DNA of 64,000 nt from Pseudomonas fluorescens HK44 (GTDB lineage: Bacteria; Pseudomonadota; Gammaproteobacteria; Pseudomonadales; Pseudomonadaceae). The notes under the pieces are model-generated. The model did no database searches. It saw only the letters and a list, made by a program, of their open reading frames with translations, and was not told the DNA's origin. Within the stretch, counting starts at the first letter, position 1; each line of letters begins with the position of its first letter. The stretch is taken from the NCBI RefSeq assembly GCF_000217955.3, contig NZ_AFOY02000004.1, positions 496,001 to 560,000 of the forward strand, written 5' to 3'. A program made the position numbers and the translations under genes. Shown piece after piece: positions 50,150 to 59,480 of the stretch.

Positions 50150-50269
50150 AGGCGGAGCGTCCAAAGAGGTTTGATGCGCAAGGCGGCGCATTCTACGCAT
50201 TGACGCCACAGTCAGGAAAATTCCTGTGTTAGGGATTTGTAATCGGTTGCCGGACGTTTCGACATCCCT

Positions 50270-50361
50270 GTGGCGAGGGAGCTTGCTCCCGCTGGGGCGC
50301 GAAGCGGCCCTAAAAATGGGACTGCTACGCAGTCCAGCGGGAGCAAGCTCCCTCGCCACAA
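50270..50361. repeat. REPIN, family 2
   Basis: Inverted units TGTGGCGAGGGAGCTTGCTC and GAGCAAGCTCCCTCGCCACA with a short centre that contains GCGAAGCGGCC and CTGCTACGCAG hairpins. It lies between the MATE gene and pdxB. Confidence 0.92.
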
Positions 50362-50431
50362 GTAGTGCATTGTCTGCTGGCTCATCACCTTCATCTACGC
50401 CTACACTGCCGATCCGCCAAAGGAGCCTGCC

Positions 50432-51574
50432 ATGCTGATTGTTGCCGACGAAAATATCCCGCTGCTCGATTCGTTCTTTGAAGGTTTCGGTGAAATACGC
50501 CGCGTACCGGGACGCTCCATCGACCGTGCCACTGTCAAGGCAGCCGATGTGCTGCTGGTGCGTTCGGTGACCAACGTCGACCGCGACTTGCTCGAAGGCA
50601 GCAACGTGCGGTTTGTCGGCACCTGCACCATTGGTACGGATCACCTGGATCTGGACTACTTTCAGCAGGCCGGCATCACCTGGTCCAGCGCGCCGGGTTG
50701 CAATGCCCGTGGCGTGGTCGACTACGTGTTGGGCAGCCTGCTGACCCTGGCCGAAATCGAAGGCGTCGATCTGGCCGAGCGCACTTACGGGGTAGTCGGT
50801 GCCGGTGAAGTCGGTGGTCGGCTGGTCAAGGTTCTGCAAGGTCTGGGCTGGAAGGTGCTGGTCTGCGATCCACCGCGTCAGGCGGTCGAAGGCGGCGATT
50901 TCGTCAGCCTGGAGCAGATCATCGGGCAATGCGACGTTATCAGTTTGCACACCCCGTTGAGCAACAACGCCGAGCATTCGACCTGGCACCTGTTTGACGA
51001 AAACCGTTTGAACCAGCTCAAGCCCGGCGCCTGGTTGATCAACGCCAGCCGTGGTCCGGTGGTGGACAATACCGCGCTGCGTGAAGTGCTGCTGGCGCGC
51101 GAAGATCTGCAAGCGGTGCTGGACGTGTGGGAAGGCGAGCCGAGCGTCGATATTGGCTTGGCCGAGCTGTGTGTGATCGCCACCCCGCATATCGCCGGTT
51201 ACAGCCTTGACGGCAAGCAGCGCGGCACTGCGCAGATCTATCAGGCGTTTTGCCAGTTCCTCGGGCAACCGGCCCAGGTCTCCCTTGATGAGCTGTTGCC
51301 GGCACCGTGGCTGGCGCAAGTCCATTTGAACGCCAGCTGTGATCCGGCCTGGGCCTTGGCGATGGTCTGCCGTGGCGTGTACGACCCGCGCCGCGATGAC
51401 GCGGATTTCCGCCGCAGCCTGGTGGTCAGCGGTGCCGAGCAGCGCACGGCGTTTGACTTGCTGCGCAAGCATTACCCTGAACGGCGTGAGATTGACGGGC
51501 TGAAGGTGCGCATTGAGGGTGAGTCGCCGGCATTGCGGCAAATGGTGGCGGCGCTGGGGGCGGTGGCTATCTAG
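50432..51574 (+). CDS. pdxB: Erythronate-4-phosphate dehydrogenase
   Basis: PdxB oxidises 4-phosphoerythronate in pyridoxal phosphate synthesis. The 380-residue protein is a D-2-hydroxyacid dehydrogenase: [20 protein letters not shown] start, the NAD-binding [16 protein letters not shown] (about 120-135), the catalytic Arg in [10 protein letters not shown], Glu in VWEGEPSVD and His in [12 protein letters not shown], plus a C-terminal PdxB-specific dimer domain (about 290-380). GGAGCC precedes the ATG. Confidence 0.95.
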   Translation: MLIVADENIPLLDSFFEGFGEIRRVPGRSIDRATVKAADVLLVRSVTNVDRDLLEGSNVRFVGTCTIGTDHLDLDYFQQAGITWSSAPGCNARGVVDYVLGSLLTLAEIEGVDLAERTYGVVGAGEVGGRLVKVLQGLGWKVLVCDPPRQAVEGGDFVSLEQIIGQCDVISLHTPLSNNAEHSTWHLFDENRLNQLKPGAWLINASRGPVVDNTALREVLLAREDLQAVLDVWEGEPSVDIGLAELCVIATPHIAGYSLDGKQRGTAQIYQAFCQFLGQPAQVSLDELLPAPWLAQVHLNASCDPAWALAMVCRGVYDPRRDDADFRRSLVVSGAEQRTAFDLLRKHYPERREIDGLKVRIEGESPALRQMVAALGAVAI

Positions 51575-51585
51575 GGACCGAGTCG

Positions 51586-51669
51586 ACCTCATCGCGAGCA
51601 GGCTCGCTCCCACAGGGTTTTGTAAACACCGAAAATCCACTGTGGGAGCTTGCTCGCGATGAGGCCCTG
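51586..51669. repeat. REPIN, family 1
   Basis: Inverted units GCGAGCAGGCTCGCTCCCAC and GTGGGAGCTTGCTCGCGATG, the second shortened by 4 bases, between pdxB and the small 51745-51924 gene. Confidence 0.9.
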
Positions 51670-51697
51670 ACAGACGGCATTACTCTCGAACGGGTAA

Positions 51698-51723
51698 TAA
51701 AAAACCCGGCCAAGGGGCCGGGT
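51698..51723 (-). terminator. Terminator of the small 51745-51924 gene
   Basis: Read on the minus strand: ACCCGGCC-CCTT-GGCCGGGT followed by TTTTTATT, directly behind the stop codon. Confidence 0.85.
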
Positions 51724-51744
51724 AGGAAGACGTAAGGCTATGTA

Positions 51745-51924
51745 TCAATCTTGCTTGGCAGGCTTGACCAACCGTTGTTCCAGTTCGCGGCACGCACTCT
51801 GGATCATATCTTCAGTGATCGGTACTTCGCGCCCTTGAGCGTCAATGATGGAGCACCCCAGAGACTGGTCTGGCCGGGTGCGGATCACTTGAATCTTGTC
51901 ATCGCTGCTGTTTTGCAAGGACAT
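51745..51924 (-). CDS. Small conserved Pseudomonas protein
   Basis: The 59-residue cytosolic protein MSLQNSSDDKIQVIRTRPDQ...DMIQSACRELEQRLVKPAKQ has no signal peptide or membrane helix. It appears to be of the type annotated in Pseudomonas as the PA1571 family, whose function is unknown; this is from memory. A strong GAGGAGACAGGCC ribosome site sets the start at 51924 and a clear terminator follows, so the gene looks real. It is monocistronic between pdxB and the ABC exporter gene. Confidence 0.8.
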   Translation of the reverse strand: MSLQNSSDDKIQVIRTRPDQSLGCSIIDAQGREVPITEDMIQSACRELEQRLVKPAKQD

Positions 51925-52191
51925 GGCCTGTCTCCTCATCAGGTTGTGCGTTTACTGTAGAGCCACCAAATGACCAAGCTGTGACAACTCCCTACAGGGG
52001 ACAAGGCGGCACTACCAGTCCATCAGAAATAACCCCGGACTTCTAGCCGGACTTTAGACCGATAACATCTAGGCTCTATTGTCAGTGGTCATATTTAACC
52101 TGACTCATTGAGATTTACAGCGTTGCGGCGGATTGACCGGTGTAGGCTTGGCCGGGTTGATTCTTTCAGTTTGCGCTTTCGGATGATCCTG

Positions 52192-53976
52192 ATGCTGTCT
52201 GCCCGTCACCGCCGCGCGATTCGCCTGGCCAGTCGTTTTGTTGCACCTTACCGTTGGCAGGCGCTCGGTGCCTTGCTGGCGCTGATCGTCACTGCCGGTA
52301 TTACCTTGTCCATGGGGCAGGGCATTCGCCTGCTGGTGGACCAGGGCTTCATGACCCAGTCACCGCAGTTGCTCAACCAGTCCATCGGCGTGTTCATGTT
52401 GCTGGTGTTGGGCCTTGCGATCGGCACTTTCATGCGTTTTTACCTGGTGTCGTGGATCGGTGAGCGTTGCGTGGCCGATATCCGTCAACAGGTGTTCAAT
52501 CATTTGATTTACCTGCACCCGGGGTTTTACGAGAACAACCGCAGTTCCGAGATCCAGTCGCGCCTGACGGCCGATACCACGCTGCTGCAATCGGTGATCG
52601 GCTCGTCGCTGTCGCTGTTTCTGCGCAATTTGCTGATGGTCATTGGCGGAGTCGTGCTGCTGTTTATCACCAACCCGAAACTCACCAGTATTGTGGTGGT
52701 GACGCTGCCGTTGGTGATCGCCCCGATTCTGATCTTCGGCCGCCGGGTTCGCCGCCTGTCACGCTTGAGCCAGGATCGCATTGCCGACATCGGCAGCTAT
52801 GTGTCGGAGTCCCTCGGCCAGATCAAAACCGTGCAGGCCTATAACCATCAGGTGCAGGACGAACAACGCTTCGCCGTCACCGTGGAAGAGGCGTTCGACA
52901 CCGCACGCAAACGTATCGTCCAGCGCGCCTGGCTGATTACCCTGGTGATCATGCTGGTGCTGGGGGCGGTTGCGGTGATGCTGTGGGTCGGCGGCATGGA
53001 TGTGATCGCCGGTCGCATTTCCGCGGGTGAGCTGGCGGCCTTCGTGTTCTACAGCCTGATCGTCGGCAGTGCCTTTGGCACTTTGAGCGAAGTGATTGGC
53101 GAGCTGCAGCGGGCGGCCGGCGCGGCTGAGCGAATTGCCGAGTTGCTGCGCTCGGAAAACATCATCCAGCCACCGGTCTCGGGGCAAGTGACATTGCCTG
53201 ATCGAGTACGTGGCGATTTGCTGCTCGAAGATCTGCGCTTTTCCTACCCGTCGCGGCCCGAAAGCTACGCTATCGATGGTTTGAGCCTCACCATCAAGGC
53301 CGGCGAAACCCTCGCGCTGGTCGGACCTTCGGGGGCCGGCAAGTCGACGGTTTATGACCTGCTGTTGCGCTTTTACGATCCGATAGCGGGCCGCATCCTG
53401 CTCGACGGCGTGCCGTTGACCCAACTTGATCCTATGGATTTGCGCCGGTGTTTCGCGCTGGTGTCGCAAAACCCGGCGCTGTTCTTCGGCAGCATCGAAG
53501 AGAACATCCGCTATGGAAAACCCTCGGCGACCCTGGCCCAGGTCCAGGAAGCGGCGAAGATTGCCTACGCTCACGATTTCATCGAAAAAATGCCCAATGG
53601 CTACCAGACGCATCTGGGCGACGGCGGCCTCGGACTCTCCGGCGGTCAGCGTCAGCGCCTGGCCATCGCCCGGGCGTTATTGGTGGATGCACCGATCCTG
53701 CTGCTGGACGAAGCCACCAGTGCCCTTGATGCGCAAAGTGAACACCTGATCCAGCAAGCGCTGCCCAGCCTGATGAAAAACCGCACCACGCTGGTCATCG
53801 CCCATCGCCTGGCCACGGTAAAGAACGCCGACCGGATCGCAGTGATGGACCAGGGAAAACTGGTAGCGGTGGGTACACACCATGAACTGATCGCCAGCAA
53901 TGCGCTGTATGCGCGGCTGGCAGCGTTGCAGTTTGTAGGCGTCGCCGAAGACGGCGATCTTTTCGGGGCAGAATGA
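52192..53976 (+). CDS. MsbA-like ABC exporter (fused permease and ATPase)
   Basis: The 594-residue half-transporter has an N-terminal membrane domain of six helices (about 20-320) and a C-terminal ATPase with Walker A (GPSGAGKSTVYDLL), Q-loop, signature LGLSGGQRQRLAIARALLV, Walker B ILLLDEATSALD and the His switch in VIAHRLATVKNADR. Such homodimers move lipids, lipopeptides or drugs. It resembles the MsbA/LmrA type but is not the true lipid A flippase gene, which sits near lpxK. The ATG at 52192 gives MLSARHRRAIRLAS; upstream in-frame ATGs at 52183 and 52108 are possible. Confidence 0.92.
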   Translation: MLSARHRRAIRLASRFVAPYRWQALGALLALIVTAGITLSMGQGIRLLVDQGFMTQSPQLLNQSIGVFMLLVLGLAIGTFMRFYLVSWIGERCVADIRQQVFNHLIYLHPGFYENNRSSEIQSRLTADTTLLQSVIGSSLSLFLRNLLMVIGGVVLLFITNPKLTSIVVVTLPLVIAPILIFGRRVRRLSRLSQDRIADIGSYVSESLGQIKTVQAYNHQVQDEQRFAVTVEEAFDTARKRIVQRAWLITLVIMLVLGAVAVMLWVGGMDVIAGRISAGELAAFVFYSLIVGSAFGTLSEVIGELQRAAGAAERIAELLRSENIIQPPVSGQVTLPDRVRGDLLLEDLRFSYPSRPESYAIDGLSLTIKAGETLALVGPSGAGKSTVYDLLLRFYDPIAGRILLDGVPLTQLDPMDLRRCFALVSQNPALFFGSIEENIRYGKPSATLAQVQEAAKIAYAHDFIEKMPNGYQTHLGDGGLGLSGGQRQRLAIARALLVDAPILLLDEATSALDAQSEHLIQQALPSLMKNRTTLVIAHRLATVKNADRIAVMDQGKLVAVGTHHELIASNALYARLAALQFVGVAEDGDLFGAE

Positions 53977-53998
53977 CCAGGCAAATTGGAGGTGCTGT

Positions 53999-54055
53999 AT
54001 GGCCTTGCATTCGGGCACTATGTCGACCTTTGTTACAGGCCAGGACAGAAAATGA
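53999..54055 (+). CDS. 18-codon leader ORF coupled to the Fic gene
   Basis: ATG at 53999 after a strong GGAGG (ATTGGAGGTGCTGT) opens a frame MALHSGTMSTFVTGQDRK that stops at TGA 54053-54055. That stop overlaps the Fic start ATG (ATGA), while the Fic start itself has a poor ribosome site. This suggests translational coupling from the leader. It could also be chance. Confidence 0.45.
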   Translation: MALHSGTMSTFVTGQDRK

Positions 54056-55083
54056 GTCGTTACCAGCCACCGTTGACACTGACGGCCAAAATGCTGACGT
54101 TGATCGCCGAGATCAGCGAGCAAATTGGTCGGCTTTCAGCTGTGGACGACTCCCGGCAAACGCCACAGCTGCGTCGTGGCAACCGGATTCGTACGATTCA
54201 GGCCTCGTTGGCGATCGAGAACAATACCCTGAGTGTGGAGCAGGTCACCGCCGTTCTGGCGGGTGAGCGAGTACTGGGTTTGCCCAGGGAAATCCAGGAA
54301 GTTCGCAATGCTTTCGCAGCTTATGAAGCCATGCCGCAATGGCAGCCGAGTACGCGGGCTGATTTGCTGCAAGCTCATTCGCTATTGATGCATGGCTTGA
54401 TTGATGATGCCGGACAGTTTCGCCGGGCCGGGGTTGGCATTTATCGCGGTGACCAATTGGTTCACATGGCCCCACCGCCGAGCCGCGTTGCACATTTGAT
54501 TGATGACTTACTGGCGTGGCTCGCAGGCTCTGATTGGCATCCGCTGATTATCAGTTGTGTATTTCATTATGAGTTCGAATTCATTCACCCGTTTGCCGAT
54601 GGCAATGGACGCATGGGCCGTCTCTGGCAAACCGCGATACTCAGTCGTTGGCGACCGGTACTGGCTTATCTGCCGGTTGAAGCGGTGATTCGGGCGCAAC
54701 AGGATGACTATTACGCGGCGTTGTCGGCGGCTGATCAACTGGCTGAAGCGACACCATTTGTCGAGTTCATGTTGCAGGCGTTGAGCGTAGCGCTCGAAGA
54801 AGCGGTCCGAAGTTCGCCTCTGACCGACCAAGTAACCGACCAAGTAACCGACCAAGTAGCGCGATTGTTGCGTGTGCTTGATGGCAGCTCTCCACTCAAG
54901 GTCAATGAGCTGATGGCAGAGGTGGGGCTGTCCCACAAAGCGACCTTCCGGGCCAACTATCTCAAACCCTCGCTTGCTGCCGGGTGGATTGAAATGACTG
55001 ATCCCGACTCACCCAATAGCCCTGCTCAGCGGTACCGACTGACCACACACGGTCAGCAGGTTGCCAGACAGTTCGGCCGATAG
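54052..55083 (+). CDS. Fic-domain protein with winged-helix tail
   Basis: Fic enzymes transfer AMP (or another nucleotide) onto Ser/Thr/Tyr of target proteins. The 343-residue protein has an N-terminal inhibitory helix motif S-x-A-I-E-N-N at 52-58 (class II auto-inhibition), the active site HPFADGNGRMGR at 179-190, and a C-terminal winged-helix-like domain (about 275-343; VNELMAEVGLSHKATFRANY). At 258-269 three perfect DQVT units lie in a linker. Its target is unknown. Base composition is slightly lower in GC than its neighbours. The gene lies 75 bp behind the ABC exporter and is preceded by the leader ORF. A start at TTG 53986 in the same frame is less likely. Confidence 0.9.
   Translation: MSRYQPPLTLTAKMLTLIAEISEQIGRLSAVDDSRQTPQLRRGNRIRTIQASLAIENNTLSVEQVTAVLAGERVLGLPREIQEVRNAFAAYEAMPQWQPSTRADLLQAHSLLMHGLIDDAGQFRRAGVGIYRGDQLVHMAPPPSRVAHLIDDLLAWLAGSDWHPLIISCVFHYEFEFIHPFADGNGRMGRLWQTAILSRWRPVLAYLPVEAVIRAQQDDYYAALSAADQLAEATPFVEFMLQALSVALEEAVRSSPLTDQVTDQVTDQVARLLRVLDGSSPLKVNELMAEVGLSHKATFRANYLKPSLAAGWIEMTDPDSPNSPAQRYRLTTHGQQVARQFGR
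54823..54858 (+). repeat. Three perfect 12-bp tandem repeats in the Fic gene
   Basis: Unit ACCGACCAAGTA repeated three times, in frame, encoding TDQV-type units between the Fic core and the winged-helix domain. Copy-number change would alter only linker length. Confidence 0.9.
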
Positions 55084-55129
55084 GCGCTGCCAAAGGTTCG
55101 GGTCGTGTTTGGACGTTTTTTGGCGGCAA

Positions 55130-55167
55130 TAAAAATGCCCACATCAATCGATGCGGGCATTTTTTGT
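55130..55167. terminator. Bidirectional terminator between fic and slt
   Basis: Hairpin AAAAATGCCCACATC-AAT-CGATGCGGGCATTTTTT with one mismatch per side. T-runs on both strands. Confidence 0.85.
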
Positions 55168-55190
55168 TGGGGTCTCAAAGCAAGATTAAA

Positions 55191-55217
55191 AGATCGCAGG
55201 CTTCGCCAGCCCCTACG
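55191..55217. repeat. Single REP unit, family 3 (degenerate)
   Basis: AGATCGCAGGCTTCGCCAGC followed by CCCTACG resembles half of the 14910 REPIN, directly before the slt stop. Confidence 0.7.
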
Positions 55218-55225
55218 TAACCCGG

Positions 55226-57154
55226 TTATTGATCGTCGAAATACCGCTCCTGCCAATCCACCAGCGGCTGCGGCGAGTTGAGTTTCTGGCCGTAGATCAC
55301 CGAGTAAGACAGCACGTTCTGTACGTACTGGCGGGTTTCGTCGAACGGAATGCTTTCCACCCAGACATCGAAGCTCAGGTGGTTGGCACCGCTTAGCCAC
55401 TGGCGAACACGGCCGGGGCCGGCGTTGTAGGCTGCGGTGGCGAGGACACGGTTGCCGTTGAACTGGCTGTGGACCTGACTCAGGTAGGCCGCGCCGAGCT
55501 GGATGTTTTTGTCCGGTTCCAGCACTTGCTGCGGCGAGGCCAGCGGAATACTGAACTTGCGCGCGGTTTCCCTGGCGGTGCCGGGCATCAACTGCATCAG
55601 GCCGCTGGCGCCGACGCCGGAGCGGGCGTCGTCCATGAAGGCGCTTTCCTGGCGGGTAATGGCGAATACCCAGCTCGAATGCAGGCCGCGGACCTTGGCT
55701 TCACGTACCAGGGTATCGCGGTGGGCCATCGGGAAACGAATGTCCAGGTCATCCCAGTACTGCGCCTGACTGATGGTGCGGATCGCCGGGAAATACCATT
55801 TCAGGTCGTACGCCAGTTTTGCCTGGGCAACCATTTCGTCACGGCTGAAGTGACGGCTGACGTTATACCACTCGCGGCGCCCGTCAACGATCTGCCCGCG
55901 GGCAAGGAATTCCAGCGCCCGACGTATGCCCGGCGTATTGCGAACCTTGTTGATCAGCGCCGGGCTCAACATCAGCGGTTTGTTGGTCAGCGAATAAGGT
56001 GATTGCGAGCGGTCGGCGGCAAGGAATCCATAGAAGTCACGCTCACGGGCCAGGCTCTTGTACAGGGTTTGCGCTTCCGGGTTTTGCGGCTGGGCCAGCT
56101 CCAGGCTGCGGGCCTTCCAGTAGCGCCAGCGATTGGTAAGGGCCAGATCCTGTGGCAGGCGGCGGGTCAACTGATAGGCATCGTCCCAACGTGCCAGGCG
56201 CAACAGCAAGCGCAAGCGCCATTCGGATACGGTGTTGTCGCGCAGATCCGGGTCGTATTTGGTCATCACGTTGAGGGCGCGGCTGTCGAAGCGACGGGCC
56301 AGGGTCAGGCCGATTTCACGGGCGATAGCGACTTTTTCTTCGCTGGAAAAGTGCATGCTGGCGGCATAACTGTCGAGCAGGGCCATCGCCCGGTCTGGAT
56401 CCTGGCGCGCGAAGCGGCGCAGACCAAGGCTGACAATGTCGGACATGGCTTCATCGGCCGGGGTAAAGCGCGAAGGCTGGTCGAGCATTTCAGGTCTTTG
56501 CGCGACGTCAACCAATAAGCGCCCACGCGATGCCAGAGTGGTCATGTTGTTGATCAAACTGTTGGCCAGCGCATAGTTGCGTGCATGAGCGGCGAGTTTG
56601 AGGCGTTCCCAGCGTTTCTGTTCGGTCAGTTGGCCCTCGGCGGCCCATTGCGCAAACAACGAGTCGCAGGCTTCAGGCTGGGATTTGCCGGTCAGCCAGA
56701 GTTTGTCAGCGTTGGCGTAACCTTCGGACTTGAGGTTATGACCGATCTGGTATTGCGCATTGAGGCAGTCCAGTTCGGTGAAATTGAGCTTGGGATCGTA
56801 GTATTTGACGAAGGTTGACCAGTCACCCCGCTCAGCCAGCCAGCGCAACCAGCGCAATTTCATCCAGTTGGCTTGCGGCAGGTCGCCGTGCTCGGCAAGG
56901 AATCTTTCGATTTCATCGTTGCTTGCGGTTTTCAGGCGCGCCGTCAGCTCGTCATAGGCCAGATACGGCTCCAGCGGGTAATCGCTCAGCTCCTGGCTGT
57001 AGCGAAAATACGGGCCGGTATCACCTTTGGCCAAGGCGCGCTTGGCTTCGTCGTAATATTGGCGTTGGGTGGACAGGTCCACCGCCTGGGCGGATTGAAC
57101 GGCAGCGGCAGAAAGAAGCAAACACGATAAAAAACTGAAAAGGCGACTGCGCAT
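55226..57154 (-). CDS. slt: Soluble-type lytic murein transglycosylase
   Basis: Slt cleaves peptidoglycan glycan strands in the periplasm. The 642 residues begin with a signal peptide (MRSRLFSFLSCLLLSAAAVQ, cleavage near AQA-VD), then a long alpha-superhelical doughnut domain (about 30-440), a linker and the lysozyme-like domain with catalytic Glu503 in ITRQESAFMDDARSGVGASG, GLMQLMPGTA and AAYNAGPGRVRQWL. The start is at ATG 57154; the frame is open 13 codons further. It is divergent from uup. Confidence 0.95.
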   Translation of the reverse strand: MRSRLFSFLSCLLLSAAAVQSAQAVDLSTQRQYYDEAKRALAKGDTGPYFRYSQELSDYPLEPYLAYDELTARLKTASNDEIERFLAEHGDLPQANWMKLRWLRWLAERGDWSTFVKYYDPKLNFTELDCLNAQYQIGHNLKSEGYANADKLWLTGKSQPEACDSLFAQWAAEGQLTEQKRWERLKLAAHARNYALANSLINNMTTLASRGRLLVDVAQRPEMLDQPSRFTPADEAMSDIVSLGLRRFARQDPDRAMALLDSYAASMHFSSEEKVAIAREIGLTLARRFDSRALNVMTKYDPDLRDNTVSEWRLRLLLRLARWDDAYQLTRRLPQDLALTNRWRYWKARSLELAQPQNPEAQTLYKSLARERDFYGFLAADRSQSPYSLTNKPLMLSPALINKVRNTPGIRRALEFLARGQIVDGRREWYNVSRHFSRDEMVAQAKLAYDLKWYFPAIRTISQAQYWDDLDIRFPMAHRDTLVREAKVRGLHSSWVFAITRQESAFMDDARSGVGASGLMQLMPGTARETARKFSIPLASPQQVLEPDKNIQLGAAYLSQVHSQFNGNRVLATAAYNAGPGRVRQWLSGANHLSFDVWVESIPFDETRQYVQNVLSYSVIYGQKLNSPQPLVDWQERYFDDQ

Positions 57155-57368
57155 GAGACATCCGGGCAGAAAAAACACGACAAGTGCCTGCAAATGCCAG
57201 CACTGATTATTTATAGCTTAGCCTTTTGCCAACAACCGGTGAAAGCTTTGCCGGCTCGTCGGCACGAGTTCGTAACAATTGTTGTGCCGGAGGCTGTTCG
57301 ACTTGAAAATGCCGGCCTTCTGACGTCGCAAGTCAGGTAGAATGCGCGCCCGGTTTTTGGAGAAGCTC

Positions 57369-59285
57369 ATGACCCTGCTCAAATTCAGCGATGTGTCCCT
57401 TGCTTTCGGCGCTATGCCGTTGTTGGACAAGGTGTCCTGGCAGATCGCCCGTGGTGAGCGGGTGTGCATCATCGGCCGCAACGGCACTGGCAAATCCAGC
57501 ATGATGAAGCTGGTCAAGGGCGATCAGAAGCCTGATGACGGCTCCGTCTGGCGCGCACCCGGCCTCAAGATTGGCGAATTGCCGCAAGAATTGCCGGTGG
57601 CCGACGAGCGGACAGTGTTCGACGTGGTTGCCGAAGGTCTGGACGGTGTGGGCGAATTGCTCGCGCAGTACCACCACCTGAGCCAGAACATCGTGACCGA
57701 CGCTGATCTGGACAAGCTGATGCACGTCCAGCACGACCTCGAAGCTCGCGATGGCTGGCGTTTGCAGCAATTGGTCGACAGCACCCTGAGCCGCCTGCAA
57801 TTGCCGGCTGACAAAACGCTTGCCGAATTGTCCGGTGGCTGGCGTCGTCGTGTCCTGCTGGCGCAGGCCCTGGTTTCCGAACCGGATCTGCTGCTGCTCG
57901 ACGAACCGACCAACCACCTGGACATCGGTGCCATCGCCTGGCTCGAAGAGGCCTTGAAGGATTTCCAGGGCGCCGTGCTGTTCATCACGCACGACCGTTC
58001 TTTCCTGCAAAACCTGGCCACCCGCATCCTGGAACTGGATCGCGGCGGCCTGATCGACTGGAACGGCGACTACGCCAGCTTCCTCGTTCACAAGGAAGCC
58101 ACGCTGGCCGCTGAAGAAACCGCCAACGCGTTGTTCGACAAGAAGCTGGCCCAGGAAGAAGTCTGGATCCGCCAGGGCATCAAGGCTCGCCGCACCCGTA
58201 ACGAAGGCCGTGTTCGCGCCCTCAAGGCTCTGCGCGTCGAGCGTAGCGAGCGTCGTGAGCGCACCGGCAAGGCCAACATTCAGCTGGATACGGCTGACAA
58301 GTCCGGCAAGCAGGTGATGGTCCTCGAGAACGTCAGCTTTGCCCACCCGGATGGCCCGTTCCTGATCAAGGATTTCTCCATGGTCCTGCAGCGCGGCGAC
58401 CGTATCGGTCTGCTGGGCGCCAACGGTACCGGCAAAACCACTTTGCTGAAGTTGATGCTCAGCGGTTTGCAGCCGACCAGCGGTACGGTTGAAGAGGGCA
58501 CTCGCATTGATGTGGCCTATTTCGACCAGCTGCGCCATCAGCTGGATCTGGAAAAGACCGTGATCGACAACGTCGCCGAAGGTCGCGACTTTATCGATAT
58601 CGACGGTCAGAGCCGTCACGTATTGAGCTATCTCGGCGACTTCCTGTTCAGCCCGCAGCGTGCCCGCACGCCGGTCAAGGCATTGTCGGGTGGTGAGCGT
58701 GCACGTCTGTTGCTGGCCAAGTTGTTCAGCAAGCCGGCTAACCTGCTGGTACTCGACGAACCGACCAACGACCTCGACGTGGAAACCCTCGAGCTGCTCG
58801 AAGAGGTCTTGCTGACCTTCAACGGCACTGTGCTGATGGTCAGCCACGACCGGGCATTCCTCGATAACGTGGTCACCAGCACCCTGGTCTTCGAAGGTGA
58901 AGGCAAGGTTCGCGAATACGTCGGTGGTTATCAGGACTGGCTGCGTCAGGGCGGCTCGCCGCGGCTGTTGGGCGTGACCGAGAGCAAGTCCGGCAAGGCA
59001 GACCTGAACTCTGCGGTCGTCACCGCAGCGCCTGCGCCAGTGGCGGCTCAAGAAGCGCCAGTGGCCAAGAAAAAGCTCAGCTACAAGCTGCAGCGTGAGC
59101 TGGAAGCGCTGCCGGGCGATATCGATGCCAAGGAGCAGCAGATCGCCGCGGTGCAAACCGAAATGGCCGATGCCGGTTTCTATCAGCGTCCTGCTGCCGA
59201 AACCGCCAAGGTCATTGCGCAGCTTGAGCAACTGCAAGCGGAACTCGACGTATTGGTCGAGCGCTGGGCCGAGCTGGATGCCTGA
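57369..59285 (+). CDS. uup: ABC-F ATPase Uup
   Basis: Uup-type ABC-F proteins act on ribosomes or DNA metabolism; loss raises precise excision of transposons in E. coli. The 638-residue protein has two ATPase domains: Walker A GRNGTGKSSMMKLV and GANGTGKTTLLKLM, signatures LSGGWRRRVLLAQAL and LSGGERARLLLAKLF, and Walker B LLLDEPTNHLD and LVLDEPTNDLDVETLE. The NDLD in the second domain and the C-terminal coiled coil (about 560-638, KLSYKLQRELEALPGDIDAK) mark it as Uup rather than EttA. GGAGAAG precedes ATG 57369. Confidence 0.94.
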   Translation: MTLLKFSDVSLAFGAMPLLDKVSWQIARGERVCIIGRNGTGKSSMMKLVKGDQKPDDGSVWRAPGLKIGELPQELPVADERTVFDVVAEGLDGVGELLAQYHHLSQNIVTDADLDKLMHVQHDLEARDGWRLQQLVDSTLSRLQLPADKTLAELSGGWRRRVLLAQALVSEPDLLLLDEPTNHLDIGAIAWLEEALKDFQGAVLFITHDRSFLQNLATRILELDRGGLIDWNGDYASFLVHKEATLAAEETANALFDKKLAQEEVWIRQGIKARRTRNEGRVRALKALRVERSERRERTGKANIQLDTADKSGKQVMVLENVSFAHPDGPFLIKDFSMVLQRGDRIGLLGANGTGKTTLLKLMLSGLQPTSGTVEEGTRIDVAYFDQLRHQLDLEKTVIDNVAEGRDFIDIDGQSRHVLSYLGDFLFSPQRARTPVKALSGGERARLLLAKLFSKPANLLVLDEPTNDLDVETLELLEEVLLTFNGTVLMVSHDRAFLDNVVTSTLVFEGEGKVREYVGGYQDWLRQGGSPRLLGVTESKSGKADLNSAVVTAAPAPVAAQEAPVAKKKLSYKLQRELEALPGDIDAKEQQIAAVQTEMADAGFYQRPAAETAKVIAQLEQLQAELDVLVERWAELDA

Positions 59286-59302
59286 ATGATCCGTTGCTGA
59301 TG

Positions 59303-59342
59303 TAAAAAAGCCCGACGTTCATCGCTGAACCTCGGGCTTTTC
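59303..59342. terminator. Rho-independent terminator after uup
   Basis: AAAAAAGCCCGA and TCGGGCTTTT arms around an inner GTTCA-TCGC-TGAAC hairpin. Confidence 0.88.
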
Positions 59343-59378
59343 ATATGCAATGCGATCTACAGACCGAAATAGATTCAT

Positions 59379-59469
59379 TGTGGGAGCGAGCCTGCTCGCG
59401 ATGAGGCCCTGTCGGTCGAAATCAATGTTGACTGACAAGCCGCCATCGCGAGCAGGCTCGCTCCCACAG
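59379..59469. repeat. REPIN, family 1
   Basis: Inverted units GTGGGAGCGAGCCTGCTCGC and GCGAGCAGGCTCGCTCCCAC about 45 bp apart between uup and the usp gene. Confidence 0.92.
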
Positions 59470-59480
59470 GGGTACGGGCT

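Noticed and set aside
50150..51640. N-terminal extension of the MATE frame to 966 residues
   Set aside because: The added part is antisense to pdxB and has no similarity to a transporter; the MATE fold is complete from 50149.
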